Positions 17,265-25,901 of a DNA stretch of 64,000 nucleotides are shown one piece after another; the first letter of the stretch is position 1; each line of letters opens with the position of its first letter. This DNA comes from Gp6-AA40 sp036407095. GTDB taxonomy: Bacteria; Acidobacteriota; Vicinamibacteria; Vicinamibacterales; UBA2999. Made by a program: the position numbers and the translations under genes. The notes under the pieces were generated by a model. The model saw only the letters and a list, made by a program, of their open reading frames with translations, was not told the DNA's origin and did not search any database. The stretch covers positions 62,001 through 126,000 of the forward strand of contig DASWZV010000126.1 of NCBI GenBank assembly GCA_036407095.1, written 5' to 3'.

Positions 17265-18437
17265 ATGCTCGCTCGGCCCCTGATGGCTGCCTGGCCCCTG
17301 ACCGTTGCGCTACTCGGGCAGGTGTCCCAGGCACCGCAACCGGCCACGGTCGCTGGACAGATTCACACGCGTGACGGCGCGCCGGTTGTCGCCATTCGCA
17401 TCTCGGCGATCGTGGCTGCGCCCCCAGACGCGCGCCCGGAAGACGGCATTCAGTACTACGAGGACCCACCGCCGGTCGCGACGACGCTCACCAACGCGCA
17501 GGGTCGCTTCCGCCTGCCTGGAATTCCACCGGGCCGCTATGTGATCGTCGCCGGAGTGAAAGGCCAGGCCACGTACTTCCCTTCGACCACCGAGGCTATT
17601 CGCGCGACCGTCGTCAACGTCGGGAGCGCTCCGACGGATAACCTGGAGATCACGCTCGCGCAGCCGATCGGCGGACGCGTGCGCGGCACGATCAGCCCGC
17701 CGCCCGCCGATGCGAAGTCCGAGATCGCAGTGCTGTCAGGGTTCCGACTCACCGAGCTGGTCGAGATGCCGGTAGGCGCAGACGGATCGTTCGACTTCGG
17801 GCACGTGCCGAGCGGTCCTTATCTGCTGAATTTCTTCCCGACGCCACCCGGCGGCCGTTCGGTGTCATTCCAGGTCGGCACGACCGACCCTCCGCCCATT
17901 CAGTACACGCGTCCGCCGACACACGCGGTCACCGGTAAGCTCGTCGTCGAGAAGGGGCCGCTCCCGTCGGCGATCCTCGGTTTCCGCACCGACAACAGCT
18001 ACGTGAACGCGACGATCAATCCGGATGGCACGTTTACGACGCGCCTGCATACTGGACAACACGTGACCGATCTCGGCGGGATGCCCGTCGGTTACGACCT
18101 GCGGTCCGTGCGCATCGGCAACGCTGATGCTGCAAAAGGCATCGTGGTTGGAGACGCAGACGTGTCGAATGTGGTGATCACGGTGAAGGCCCCCGTGCAG
18201 CTCCCGCGCCTGCATGGACGCGTCAATGGCGCGCCGGCGCATGCGAGAGTTCAGATGACCGGGCCGATCGTGGGCAGCCAACGCGCGACCATCGGCGCAG
18301 ACGGGGCGTTCGACTTTCCTGCACTCGTGCCTGGCCTGTATTACGCGCGCGTCCCCGAAGCACCGGGTCTCGGCACGACGCTCGTCGTCGTGACGCAGGG
18401 CGCGAATGACGTCGTTATTGGGGCGCCCTCACGGTAG
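17265..18437 (+). CDS. Secreted protein with carboxypeptidase-regulatory-like domains
   Basis: Protein of 390 residues with a signal peptide (MLARPLMAAWPLTVALLGQVSQA). Residues about 27-115 are a CarboxypepD_reg-like domain (TVAGQIHTRDGAPVVAIRIS ... TNAQGRFRLPGIPPGRYVIVAG). Further beta-sandwich repeats follow (GGRVRGTISPPPAD, GADGSFDFGHVPSGPYLL, GADGAFDFPALVPGLYYARV). No catalytic site is visible, so a binding or scaffold role is likely. A TACTCT box ends 5 bp before the ATG and no ribosome site is seen, so the mRNA may be leaderless. The last 97 bp overlap the convergent RlpA gene. Confidence 0.75.
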   Translation: MLARPLMAAWPLTVALLGQVSQAPQPATVAGQIHTRDGAPVVAIRISAIVAAPPDARPEDGIQYYEDPPPVATTLTNAQGRFRLPGIPPGRYVIVAGVKGQATYFPSTTEAIRATVVNVGSAPTDNLEITLAQPIGGRVRGTISPPPADAKSEIAVLSGFRLTELVEMPVGADGSFDFGHVPSGPYLLNFFPTPPGGRSVSFQVGTTDPPPIQYTRPPTHAVTGKLVVEKGPLPSAILGFRTDNSYVNATINPDGTFTTRLHTGQHVTDLGGMPVGYDLRSVRIGNADAAKGIVVGDADVSNVVITVKAPVQLPRLHGRVNGAPAHARVQMTGPIVGSQRATIGADGAFDFPALVPGLYYARVPEAPGLGTTLVVVTQGANDVVIGAPSR

Positions 18438-18952
18438 GAAGATACAGAGGGGACGGAGCCTGCTCCTGTAATTGATTCACCAGGACCCCAACGCAGCACC
18501 TCGAGGCGCACGCGTGTGCGACCCCTCCGCAGAAACCCAAGCTTCCGTGCCGCCCCCACCGACAGATCGATCACGACCCCCTCGGCACGCGGACCTTCAG
18601 CCGGCCCCCGGTCCACCACGCGCACTTCGATCTGTTGCTTGTTGGCGAGATTTGTAACTCGAACGACGGTTTCGAACGGATACGTGGGGTGGGCAGCGAC
18701 CAGCGCGGCCTGGTCGAAGATGAGGCCGCTGGCGGTCCGTCTGCCGTGGAAACCGGGCCCATAGTAGGACGCCAGACCCCGCTGGACTTCGAGAACGGGC
18801 GTTTTCACCGTATCGGAAGTGGGCGGCACCAGTCGGGCCGCACATGCGGAAATGATCAGAACCGGCAGGAGCTTCGCCCCGACGCGAACGACCGGCCTGC
18901 GGTGCCTGGCACTCCTGCGGTGCCGTTTCGCGCACATGGGTATCGAGCGCAC
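18341..18952 (-). CDS. rlpA: RlpA-like septal-ring lytic transglycosylase lipoprotein
   Basis: Protein of 203 residues. A lipoprotein signal (VLIISAC) follows a basic N-terminus. The double-psi beta-barrel of RlpA is well conserved: GLASYYGPGFHGRRTASG, LVAAHPTYPFETVVRVTNL and VRVVDRGP ... VIDLSVGAARKLGF. RlpA cleaves denuded peptidoglycan strands in the periplasm. There is no SPOR domain. The C-terminal about 40 residues have no domain character and read into the opposite strand of the preceding gene (97-bp convergent overlap), so the original stop may have been lost. Confidence 0.85.
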   Translation of the reverse strand: MRSIPMCAKRHRRSARHRRPVVRVGAKLLPVLIISACAARLVPPTSDTVKTPVLEVQRGLASYYGPGFHGRRTASGLIFDQAALVAAHPTYPFETVVRVTNLANKQQIEVRVVDRGPAEGPRAEGVVIDLSVGAARKLGFLRRGRTRVRLEVLRWGPGESITGAGSVPSVSSYREGAPITTSFAPCVTTTSVVPRPGASGTRA

Positions 18953-19007
18953 GCAACGACCTCGCCACCGTGCACATGCGGGAAGAAGAGAAGCCTAGGC
19001 TCGGGCC

Positions 19008-20066
19008 TCAACGCAGCGGCGCCGTCGCGAGCGGGACACCGAGTGCAGCATGCGCCTTGCTGTCGGCCACGCGCGGAGTGAACCATTGTGGATAGGGGAC
19101 GCTCGGCGTCGTCGCACCATCGAGCCGGGCCAGTTCATCAGGGTCGAGCGTCACGCTGATCGCGTTGAGGTTGTCGTCGAGTTGCGACACACGCGACGCA
19201 CCGACGAGAATCGACGACACCGCAGGTCGCGTGAGGAGCCACGCGAGCGCGATCTGCGCCGGCGAGGCCGCTCGCTTCGTGGCGATCGAGTGCAGCAGAT
19301 CGACCAACTGGTACCCGCGTTCCCGATCGTAGGGAAGGAAGTCGAATCCCCCGAGCCGGTCGCCACTCGCCCCCTTCGGACTGCTGCGTGTGTATTTGCC
19401 GCTCAGAAATCCTCCAGCCAGCGGACTCCACACCATCACGCCCACACCCGCATCGGTGCAGAGCGGCACGATCTCATGCTCGAGATCACGTCCGACGAGC
19501 GAGTAGTACATCTCGGCGGCGCGGAACGGCGTCCATCCGCGCGCGCGCTGAATGCCGATGGCCTTGGCCGCCATCCACGCCGGCCAGTTCGAGAAGCCGA
19601 CATATCGCACCTTCCCCTGACGCACGAGGTCCTCGAGCGCTTCGATCGTCTCTTCGACCGGCGTGAGGGTGTCGACTTTGTGCACCAGGTATACGTCGAT
19701 GTAGTCGGTGCCGAGACGCGTCAGGCTGCCCTCGGCGGCGGCCAGAATGTGCCGCCGCGAGAGGCCGCTTTCGATGAGCGACGGCCCCATGCGGTTGCCG
19801 ACCTTGGTCGCGATCACGACCTCTTTGCGCTTCGCGCCGAGCGCCTTGCCGAGGATGCGCTCGGACTCGCCGCTCGCGTACACGTCGGCCGAGTTGAAGA
19901 AGTTGACACCGGCATCGAGTGCGCGCCCCACGAGCGCATCCGCGCCGTCCTGACTGACTTTGTACACTGACGCAAACGTCGGGTTGGCCGCGGAACCGAA
20001 CGTCATGCTGCCGAAGGCCAGCCGCGACACGATCAGACCTGTCTCACCGAGACGCGAGTACTGCAT
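19008..20066 (-). CDS. Aldo/keto reductase
   Basis: ATG 20066 gives 352 residues starting MQYSRLGETGLIVSRLAFGSM, the usual N-terminus. The (beta/alpha)8 reductase motifs are present: FFNSADVYASGESE (catalytic Asp and Tyr), VVIATKVG (catalytic Lys), DYIDVYLVHKVD (His), GFSNWPAWMAAKA, MVWSPLAGGFLSGKYT, and AISVTLDPDELARL at the end. It is NADPH-dependent by family. The substrate is not predictable, but this subgroup often acts on sugars or broad carbonyls. The frame is open upstream without family character. Confidence 0.9.
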   Translation of the reverse strand: MQYSRLGETGLIVSRLAFGSMTFGSAANPTFASVYKVSQDGADALVGRALDAGVNFFNSADVYASGESERILGKALGAKRKEVVIATKVGNRMGPSLIESGLSRRHILAAAEGSLTRLGTDYIDVYLVHKVDTLTPVEETIEALEDLVRQGKVRYVGFSNWPAWMAAKAIGIQRARGWTPFRAAEMYYSLVGRDLEHEIVPLCTDAGVGVMVWSPLAGGFLSGKYTRSSPKGASGDRLGGFDFLPYDRERGYQLVDLLHSIATKRAASPAQIALAWLLTRPAVSSILVGASRVSQLDDNLNAISVTLDPDELARLDGATTPSVPYPQWFTPRVADSKAHAALGVPLATAPLR

Positions 20067-20148
20067 CCGTCGATGATCGCACGAAACGATCCGGTCACCC
20101 GAGGCCACCGGACCATTCATGACCAGGTGTACGCGAGTTCAACCTAGA

Positions 20149-20182
20149 CCGAAGCACGAGGCTCAACGCCTCGGTGCCTCGG
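20149..20182 (-). terminator. Hairpin downstream of the RRM gene
   Basis: CCGAAGCACGAGGC (20149-20162) pairs with GCCTCGGTGCCTCGG (20168-20182) around a 5-nt loop, with one bulge and one mismatch. It starts 23 bp after the stop of the minus-strand RRM gene. There is no long T run, so termination is inferred from position and stem strength. Confidence 0.5.
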
Positions 20183-20205
20183 TGGGTGGTCACGGCGGGG
20201 CGCGT

Positions 20206-20526
20206 CTACCAGCGCGACTCGCGGCGCTGACGGCCGAAGCCGCCACCGCTGCGACCGCCGCCACCATTGCCACGCGGCGCCATCGGCCTCGCCTCGTTGA
20301 CCGTGAGGTTCCGCCCGCCGTACTGATGCTTGTCGAGCTCGCTGATCGCGCGTTGCGCGCCCTCGGCGTCGCTCATCTCGACGAACGCGAATCCGCGCGC
20401 CTGGCCGGTTGCCCGATCACGCACGATGTTGATGGTGGCCACCGGTCCGGCTGACTCGAACAAAGTCTGAAGATCGGACTCGGTGGTCTCGTACGGCAGG
20501 TTGCCGACGTAAAGCTTTGTGCTCAT
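20206..20526 (-). CDS. RRM-type RNA-binding protein with glycine-rich tail
   Basis: Protein of 106 residues. One RNA recognition motif fills residues 3-83, with RNP2 KLYVGNL at the start and RNP1 RGFAFVEM in the middle, and SDLQTLFESAGPV in helix 1. The tail is Gly/Arg-rich (RGNGGGGRSGGGFGRQRR). This is the layout of cyanobacterial and other bacterial Rbp proteins, which bind single-stranded RNA and are often cold-induced. It is monocistronic. A ribosome site (AGGAGTAGTTC) lies before the start. Confidence 0.9.
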   Translation of the reverse strand: MSTKLYVGNLPYETTESDLQTLFESAGPVATINIVRDRATGQARGFAFVEMSDAEGAQRAISELDKHQYGGRNLTVNEARPMAPRGNGGGGRSGGGFGRQRRESRW

Positions 20527-20745
20527 GAACTACTCCTGCATCTCGAAGGATGCGATGATCTGAAGGCAGGCTCGAGCGGAATGCCCGATGACGAAACGCA
20601 GGAGAGACGAGGGTGAGGCTCGGATCTGATGCGGAAGGCCTGAGCGCAGCGGTCAGAAGGTAGAGAGATCTTACCATCGGCGGCGGTCAGGGCCAACGCG
20701 ACACTACGAGCCGGACGATCGCGCCAGTTGCGCTGAGCGCCGCGC

Positions 20746-20910
20746 TCAGCCCCAGTACCACACGACAACGACACCGTTCTCTTGGTCTGCCGAGTGGCAG
20801 ATATTGATCAACCGATCGGGCTTGAGACTGTTGGCGAAGGCGGCTGCTGCCGACAACAGCGCATCCCACGAAGTGAACGTACCCCGAAAGATCTCGAATT
20901 TGATTGTCAC
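20746..20910 (-). CDS. Small conserved-looking protein of 54 residues (GTG start)
   Basis: GTG 20910 is preceded by GTGAGGTC and starts a compact product (VTIKFEIFRGTFTSWDALLS ... ADQENGVVVVWYWG). It is well balanced in composition and reads as one alpha/beta unit with a long helix and a final aromatic beta-strand. The mix of FEIFRGxFTSW and HSADxENGVVVVWYW looks like that of small uncharacterised bacterial proteins, but I cannot name the family. It is divergent from the P450 gene by 86 bp. Confidence 0.6.
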   Translation of the reverse strand: MTIKFEIFRGTFTSWDALLSAAAAFANSLKPDRLINICHSADQENGVVVVWYWG

Positions 20911-20996
20911 GAAGACCTCACTCGTTGTCGCCCGGCGTGCGGGCACACCTGCAACCATCGCTCAAAAAGATTACAGTCTGCCAGTCAGGAGGCCAC

Positions 20997-22175
20997 GTGA
21001 CGCACGCGATCCCGGTCCTCGACCAAGACATCTTCAGCGCCGAATCGGTCCGCCACGCGCGGGCTGTGGACGATCGCGTTCGCGAGCTCGCGCCGGTTGT
21101 CCGCCTCGGTCATGAGGATATCGTGGTCATCGGGCGTTTCGGTCACGTCTCCGCCGCTCTTTCTGACTGGCGATCGTTCTCGAGTCGATCGCGGCCCTGG
21201 CACGATCCCGACTCGGTCAGACCCGAGATCCTTCTCACCGACGATCCGCCTCGTCATACCGAGGTGCGCGTCGTGATCGCCAACGCGCTCTCGCCCAGGG
21301 CGCTCAATCGCATGGCACAGGCGTTCGCGAAAGAAGCCGAGCTCGTCGTCGAACGCGTACTCGGTGTCGATGGCGAGTTCGACGCCGTCTCCACCATCTG
21401 CCGGCCGTTCGTCTACAAGGTGCTGCCCGATCTGCTGGGACTGCCGGTGCCCGGTCGCGAACACATGGAAGCGTTCGGCCACATGGTGTGGGCGACGATG
21501 GGCCCGATGAACGATCTGTTCAACGAGGCGATGGTGGGCAGCGAGCCGGTGCTGGCGTGGGTCGAAGAGTGCTGCAACCGGGAGAACCTGGACTCGGACG
21601 GACTCGGGATGGCGATGTTCAACGCCGCGGATCGCGGCGAAATCACGCAGGCCGAGGCCAAGCTTCTGGTGCAGATCCTGCTCTCTGCGGCCGCCGACAC
21701 CACGGTCATGACACTCGGCACCGCCATTCGCGCCTTCTGTGAGTTCCCGGAGCAGTATCAGACGTTGAGGCAGAATCCGGCGATGACGCGGACGGCGTTC
21801 GACGAGAGCCTCAGGTGGGATTCACCGTCGCGCATGGCGGGACGCATCACGACGCGCGATGTCGAGATCGACGGATACGTGATTCCAGCGGGAACGCGCT
21901 GCGGCCTGCTGTTCGCGGCCGCCAACCGCGACCCGCGCAAGTGGGCCGACCCCGATCGATTCGATATCAGCCGCGACCTTCGTGGCCAGGTCGGTTGGGG
22001 CGCAGGGGTGCACATGTGCGTGGGTAGAACACTCGCGCAGCTCGAAGCCGACGCGATGCTTGGCGCGATGTTGTCGAAGATTCAACGCTTCGAAGCAGCC
22101 GGCGATCCAGAGCCGTGGATGACGACGATCGGCCACGGACCTGCGAGGCTCCCTGTGCGCGCTGTGCCGGCGTGA
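20997..22175 (+). CDS. Cytochrome P450
   Basis: GTG 20997 is the start because AGGAGG precedes it at 20987-20992; 392 residues, soluble bacterial type. The P450 signatures are in order: helix I with LLSAAADTTVMTLG (oxygen-activating AxDTT), the ExxR pair in FDESLRWDSPSR, the GYVIPAGTRCGLLFAAANRDP block, and the heme loop GWGAGVHMCVGRTLAQLE with the proximal thiolate Cys341. The loop starts with Trp instead of the usual Phe. No ferredoxin or reductase gene is adjacent, so redox partners must lie elsewhere. Confidence 0.92.
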   Translation: MTHAIPVLDQDIFSAESVRHARAVDDRVRELAPVVRLGHEDIVVIGRFGHVSAALSDWRSFSSRSRPWHDPDSVRPEILLTDDPPRHTEVRVVIANALSPRALNRMAQAFAKEAELVVERVLGVDGEFDAVSTICRPFVYKVLPDLLGLPVPGREHMEAFGHMVWATMGPMNDLFNEAMVGSEPVLAWVEECCNRENLDSDGLGMAMFNAADRGEITQAEAKLLVQILLSAAADTTVMTLGTAIRAFCEFPEQYQTLRQNPAMTRTAFDESLRWDSPSRMAGRITTRDVEIDGYVIPAGTRCGLLFAAANRDPRKWADPDRFDISRDLRGQVGWGAGVHMCVGRTLAQLEADAMLGAMLSKIQRFEAAGDPEPWMTTIGHGPARLPVRAVPA

Positions 22176-22177
22176 CC

Positions 22178-22277
22178 GGTAGACGTAGTGTCCCGGCAGA
22201 CGTAGCGTCCGGCGTTAGCCGGACCGGTAGACGTAGTGTGCCGACAAGCGGAAGTCCGGCTAACGCCGGACGCTACG
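22178..22277. repeat. Cluster of dispersed palindromes, inverted pair
   Basis: Two complete copies lie head-to-head: 22201-22223 is the exact reverse complement of 22255-22277 (23 bp). Each copy contains its own hairpin GTCCGGC-nnnn-GCCGGAC flanked by GTAGC/GCTACG. Partial copies of GTAGACGTAGTGT flank them at 22183 and 22229. The block fills the gap between the P450 and amidase genes. Confidence 0.9.
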
Positions 22278-22290
22278 CACGAGAGGGGTC

Positions 22291-24117
22291 ATGAGCGACC
22301 GACGTCAGTTTCTGATATCTGGTTCAGTCGCGCTTGCAGCGGCGTTTGCGAGCTGTCGTCGCGGCCAACAGCAGGCCGGTGGTTCTTCGCCTGCAACGCC
22401 ATCCACTGCCGGCGCGCCGCCAGCGTTCAACACGGGCCCTGCGATCGGACCGCCGGTCACGCTCGAGACGTTTGCCGAAGCCGGAAAGCTCGCGCAATTC
22501 GAGATGACCGATGCCGAGCGTCGAATCGCGGCAGGCAGCTGGCGCACATCGATGGCACCGCTGCTCGAGCGGCGCATCGGTCCCCGGAAAGTCACGCTCG
22601 ATCCGACGATCGCGCCCGCGACCCAGTGGAGCCCGTGGCTGATCGACGCACGTGCCTCGAGTGCAGCGGCGAACGCTCGCGATCGATTCGTGCGAACCGC
22701 AGGCGAGCCAGGACCGCTCCCTGCATCAGATGCCGACATCGCGTATGCACCAGTGCGCCAGCTCTCGCGCTGGATCGAAAAGAAGGCTCTCACGTCTGAG
22801 CGGCTGACGAACATCTACCTCGATCGCATCCAGCGCTTCGACGGCAGATTGCGGTCGGTGATCACCATCACCCGCGACGCGGCGCTCGCTCAGGCGAAGC
22901 AGGCCGACTCCGAGATCGCTGCCGGGAAATATCGTGGGCCGCTGCACGGCATTCCCTACGGCGTGAAGGACCTGCTCGACACCGCGGGAATTCCAACAAC
23001 CTACGGCGCCGAGCCGTTTCGCACCCGCATCCCATCAGCCGACTCCGTCGTCGTGGCACGGCTTCGTGAGGCCGGCGCGGTCTTGATCGCGAAATTGAGC
23101 ATGGGAGCCTTGGCGCTCAACGACATCTGGTTCGGCGGTCAGACCATGAACCCGTGGCTGCTGGAAGAAGGGTCCTCGGGATCGAGCGCGGGCCCGGGCG
23201 CAGCCACGGCCGCGGCGCTCGTGGCGTTCTCGATCGGGAGCGAAACGGAAGGCAGCATTGTCAGTCCGTCGATGCGGTGCGGCCTCACCGGATTGCGTCC
23301 CACCTACGGGCGCGTGCCGCGAACGGGGGCGATGACCCTGTGCTGGTCGCTCGACAAGCTCGGGCCGATGACACGAAGCGTCGAAGACGCGATGCTCGTA
23401 CTGCAGGCGATCCGCGGGCCGGACGCCGGCGACGTCGCGAGCATTGCGCGCCCACTCGACTTCGATGCAGGCGCCGGCGTGAACGGATTGCGCGTCGGGT
23501 ACTTCCCCGCGTGGATGAAGGCGAACCCCGCGACCGACGTCGATCGCGCCGCGCTCGAGACGATCAAGAAGACGGGCATGGTGCTCCAGGAAGTCACGCT
23601 GCCGGACTGGCCGTACGACTCGCTCAACGTCATCCTGTTCGGGGAATCAGCCGCCGCATTCGAGGAACTGACGTTGAGCGGCCAGGACGATCAGCTGAAA
23701 GTCCAGGTGCCTGACGCGTGGCCGAACCTGTTCCGCGAGTCGCGCTTCCTCTCGGCCGTCGACTTCGTGCAGACCGATCGATTCCGGCGGAATGTCGCCG
23801 CTGAAATGGCCAGGATCTTCTCGACTGTGGATCTGCTGCTGGTCCCGTCGCTGCGCGACGAGATGCTCGTCATCTCGAACTTCACCGGTCATCCGTCACT
23901 GACGCTGCGCGCCGGTTTCGTCGAAGTCGGTGAGGCACGCAGCGACTGGGCCCCCGATCCCGCGCACCCACTGCCGACGTTCTCGCCGCCGCGACGCGTG
24001 CCACACGGCGTCACGCTCGTCGGCCGCCTCTTCGCGGAGGGGGTGATCGCGCGCGCGGGACTCGCGCTCGAGCACGCGTTCGGAGTGAGCGGCGAGCGCC
24101 CGCCAGGGTTCGTATGA
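22291..24117 (+). CDS. Amidase-signature family enzyme with Tat lipoprotein-type leader
   Basis: Protein of 608 residues. The N-terminus has a twin-arginine motif (DRRQFL) and a lipobox-like AFASC, so it is probably exported and anchored. The amidase core starts near residue 180 (ALTSERLTNIYLDRIQRFD). The catalytic triad is Lys226 (PYGVKDL), Ser296 (EGSSGSSAG) and Ser322 (ETEGSIVSP), with the downstream CGLTGLRPTYGRVPR and SLDKLGPMTRSVEDA blocks. It would hydrolyse an amide in the periplasm; the substrate is unknown. Homologues are usually about 480 residues; the extra length is the leader and a 120-residue N-terminal region. Confidence 0.88.
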   Translation: MSDRRQFLISGSVALAAAFASCRRGQQQAGGSSPATPSTAGAPPAFNTGPAIGPPVTLETFAEAGKLAQFEMTDAERRIAAGSWRTSMAPLLERRIGPRKVTLDPTIAPATQWSPWLIDARASSAAANARDRFVRTAGEPGPLPASDADIAYAPVRQLSRWIEKKALTSERLTNIYLDRIQRFDGRLRSVITITRDAALAQAKQADSEIAAGKYRGPLHGIPYGVKDLLDTAGIPTTYGAEPFRTRIPSADSVVVARLREAGAVLIAKLSMGALALNDIWFGGQTMNPWLLEEGSSGSSAGPGAATAAALVAFSIGSETEGSIVSPSMRCGLTGLRPTYGRVPRTGAMTLCWSLDKLGPMTRSVEDAMLVLQAIRGPDAGDVASIARPLDFDAGAGVNGLRVGYFPAWMKANPATDVDRAALETIKKTGMVLQEVTLPDWPYDSLNVILFGESAAAFEELTLSGQDDQLKVQVPDAWPNLFRESRFLSAVDFVQTDRFRRNVAAEMARIFSTVDLLLVPSLRDEMLVISNFTGHPSLTLRAGFVEVGEARSDWAPDPAHPLPTFSPPRRVPHGVTLVGRLFAEGVIARAGLALEHAFGVSGERPPGFV

Positions 24118-24127
24118 CGAAGAGGCC

Positions 24128-25216
24128 TCAGGGGTAGCTCTTCGTCTCCCCCGTCCGTGTGTTGGTCACGCTGAACGATCCATCCTCGCTCGCACTGAGC
24201 TCGAGCCAGTGCGCGGTCGATTCATCGAGATTCGCAATCCGGCTGTCCGCGAAGTTCTCCGCGCCGGTGTTCGTCGAACGATGCAGCTGCCAGACATCGG
24301 CGATACCGGAACGACCGGCAGCCGCTGACGCACGATGAAGCGACGCGAACGTCCGCGCGCTTCCACCCTTGCGACTGCCGTTGTTGAGGACGGCCACACG
24401 TGGCGTCAACGCGCTGAACGTCGCGAGATCGGCGGCATCGTCGCCCCCGTGATGCGCGACGAGATAGACATCGACGTGACCGACGAGATCCTTCGGACAC
24501 GTCAGCGCAAAGAGTGGCGCGCCGGTCAGGTCGCCCACGTCGAGAAAGGTGAACCGGCCGAACGTCAGCAGAAAGCCCACTGACCGCGGATTCTCGTGCG
24601 GGTCGCCGGGCGCAGTCGCGGCGGCGGCGCACGCGGAGTTCGGCCCCGTTGCCCTCGCCAGAGGCTTCGTGATCGTGCGCCCGTCGGAGCTCACGATGAC
24701 CGCGTCAAAGCCATCGGCGGGCAGACGTTCGCCCGCCCTGGCCACCGTACGACGGCCCTTCGCACGCACCGAAGCGTACCTCGCGAAGACATCAAGTGTG
24801 CCCGTAACGCCGGTTTCGGCCTCCGGGTTCACCTGGCCGTGATCGACGAAGCTCGCGATCGGCAACAACTGCGAGAGCTCGACGACGCCGCCGGCGTGAT
24901 CGGCGTGGAAGTGAGTGATGACGAGCGTGTCGATGCGCGACACGCCGGCACTCTTGGCCGCCGCGAGGATGCGCTGGGCATCACGGGCGGAGCGGGGATC
25001 GCGGGGCGTCGACTGAAACGTACCGTCGCCAGGATAGCCGGTGTCGACAAGCAGCGTGCGCCCCTGGGGCGAGACGATGAGCGTGGCTTGACCGCCTTCG
25101 ACGTCGATGAAGTAGATGTCGAGCGTTTTGCCGGCCGCTCGAAGCACAAACGCTCCGATCACCGCCGACATCACCATCACTGCGCACCACATCGCCCGCT
25201 TCGCCACGCGTGGCAT
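24128..25216 (-). CDS. Secreted metallo-beta-lactamase-fold hydrolase (ComEC-like MBL type)
   Basis: Protein of 362 residues; the start follows a GGGGGAG site. A signal peptide or anchor is at residues 8-28. The MBL fold opens with LDIYFIDVEGGQATLIVSPQGRTLLVDTG, as in ComEC/Rec2-associated MBL domains. The metal site is THFHADHAGG (H102, H104, D106, H107), with a later FTFLDVGDLT and AHHGGDDA. All ligands appear present. A small C-terminal beta region is extra. It is convergent with the amidase gene (10 bp apart). Confidence 0.85.
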   Translation of the reverse strand: MPRVAKRAMWCAVMVMSAVIGAFVLRAAGKTLDIYFIDVEGGQATLIVSPQGRTLLVDTGYPGDGTFQSTPRDPRSARDAQRILAAAKSAGVSRIDTLVITHFHADHAGGVVELSQLLPIASFVDHGQVNPEAETGVTGTLDVFARYASVRAKGRRTVARAGERLPADGFDAVIVSSDGRTITKPLARATGPNSACAAAATAPGDPHENPRSVGFLLTFGRFTFLDVGDLTGAPLFALTCPKDLVGHVDVYLVAHHGGDDAADLATFSALTPRVAVLNNGSRKGGSARTFASLHRASAAAGRSGIADVWQLHRSTNTGAENFADSRIANLDESTAHWLELSASEDGSFSVTNTRTGETKSYP

Positions 25217-25236
25217 CGTGTTCTCCCCCTCTGTCC

Positions 25237-25857
25237 TTACGCTTCGAGTTGTTGAATCGAACGAGCGAGGTTGGCCCGCGCCGCCGATTCGTAGCGGATG
25301 CGGAAGGGTTTGGTACTGTAGATCGCCGGTCGACGCAGGAACGCCTCGAGAATCTCACGCCGCTTTCGTCTGAACAGGAACCCCGGCACCCACGAATACT
25401 CCTCTCGCACCTGCCGTTCGTATTCATCGAAGCGTTCGGCGGACGCGCCGAGAATGGCCAGGTCGACGTCGATCAGCAATGCGGCATCCTTCGTCGATGG
25501 CACGACGTCGTGCCGGGTGGCCAGGATCAGATCCCGCACCCGGCTTCCAATCGAGTGGTCGACCCCCGCCGCGGAGACGGCAGCCTGCGCCCAGGACGCA
25601 CTTCGTTCTTCGTTGTCGGAGTTGCGAACTTCATACACCGCATCGTGAAACCACAACGCGAGCTCGACTTCGTAGAGACGTTCGGCATGGGCACGCCCCT
25701 CATCCAACTTGGCGAAACATTCTTCGAGGTGGCGTGTCGTGTGGTAGCTGCGGTGCGGCTCCGCGTACCGGCGCATCACCTCCGCAAAGAGCTGGTCATC
25801 GCACCGAGCGAGGCCAAGACCCGTCCACGTTCCTCGCCATCGGATGATATCTGGCAT
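25237..25857 (-). CDS. Predicted metal-dependent HD-superfamily phosphohydrolase
   Basis: Protein of 206 residues, cytoplasmic. HD-type ligands appear as YHTTRHLEEC (first His), LALWFHDAVYE (HD pair) and LLIDVDLAILGAS (late Asp). This is the uncharacterised group often mislabelled 'NMDA receptor subunit' in automatic annotations. The substrate is unknown. The gene begins 44 bp after the acetyltransferase stop on the same strand, so they may share a transcript. Confidence 0.82.
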   Translation of the reverse strand: MPDIIRWRGTWTGLGLARCDDQLFAEVMRRYAEPHRSYHTTRHLEECFAKLDEGRAHAERLYEVELALWFHDAVYEVRNSDNEERSASWAQAAVSAAGVDHSIGSRVRDLILATRHDVVPSTKDAALLIDVDLAILGASAERFDEYERQVREEYSWVPGFLFRRKRREILEAFLRRPAIYSTKPFRIRYESAARANLARSIQQLEA

Positions 25858-25901
25858 CTACGCCACCTTCGCTCGCCCGATCGCCAACGCGAATGACTGG
25901 C

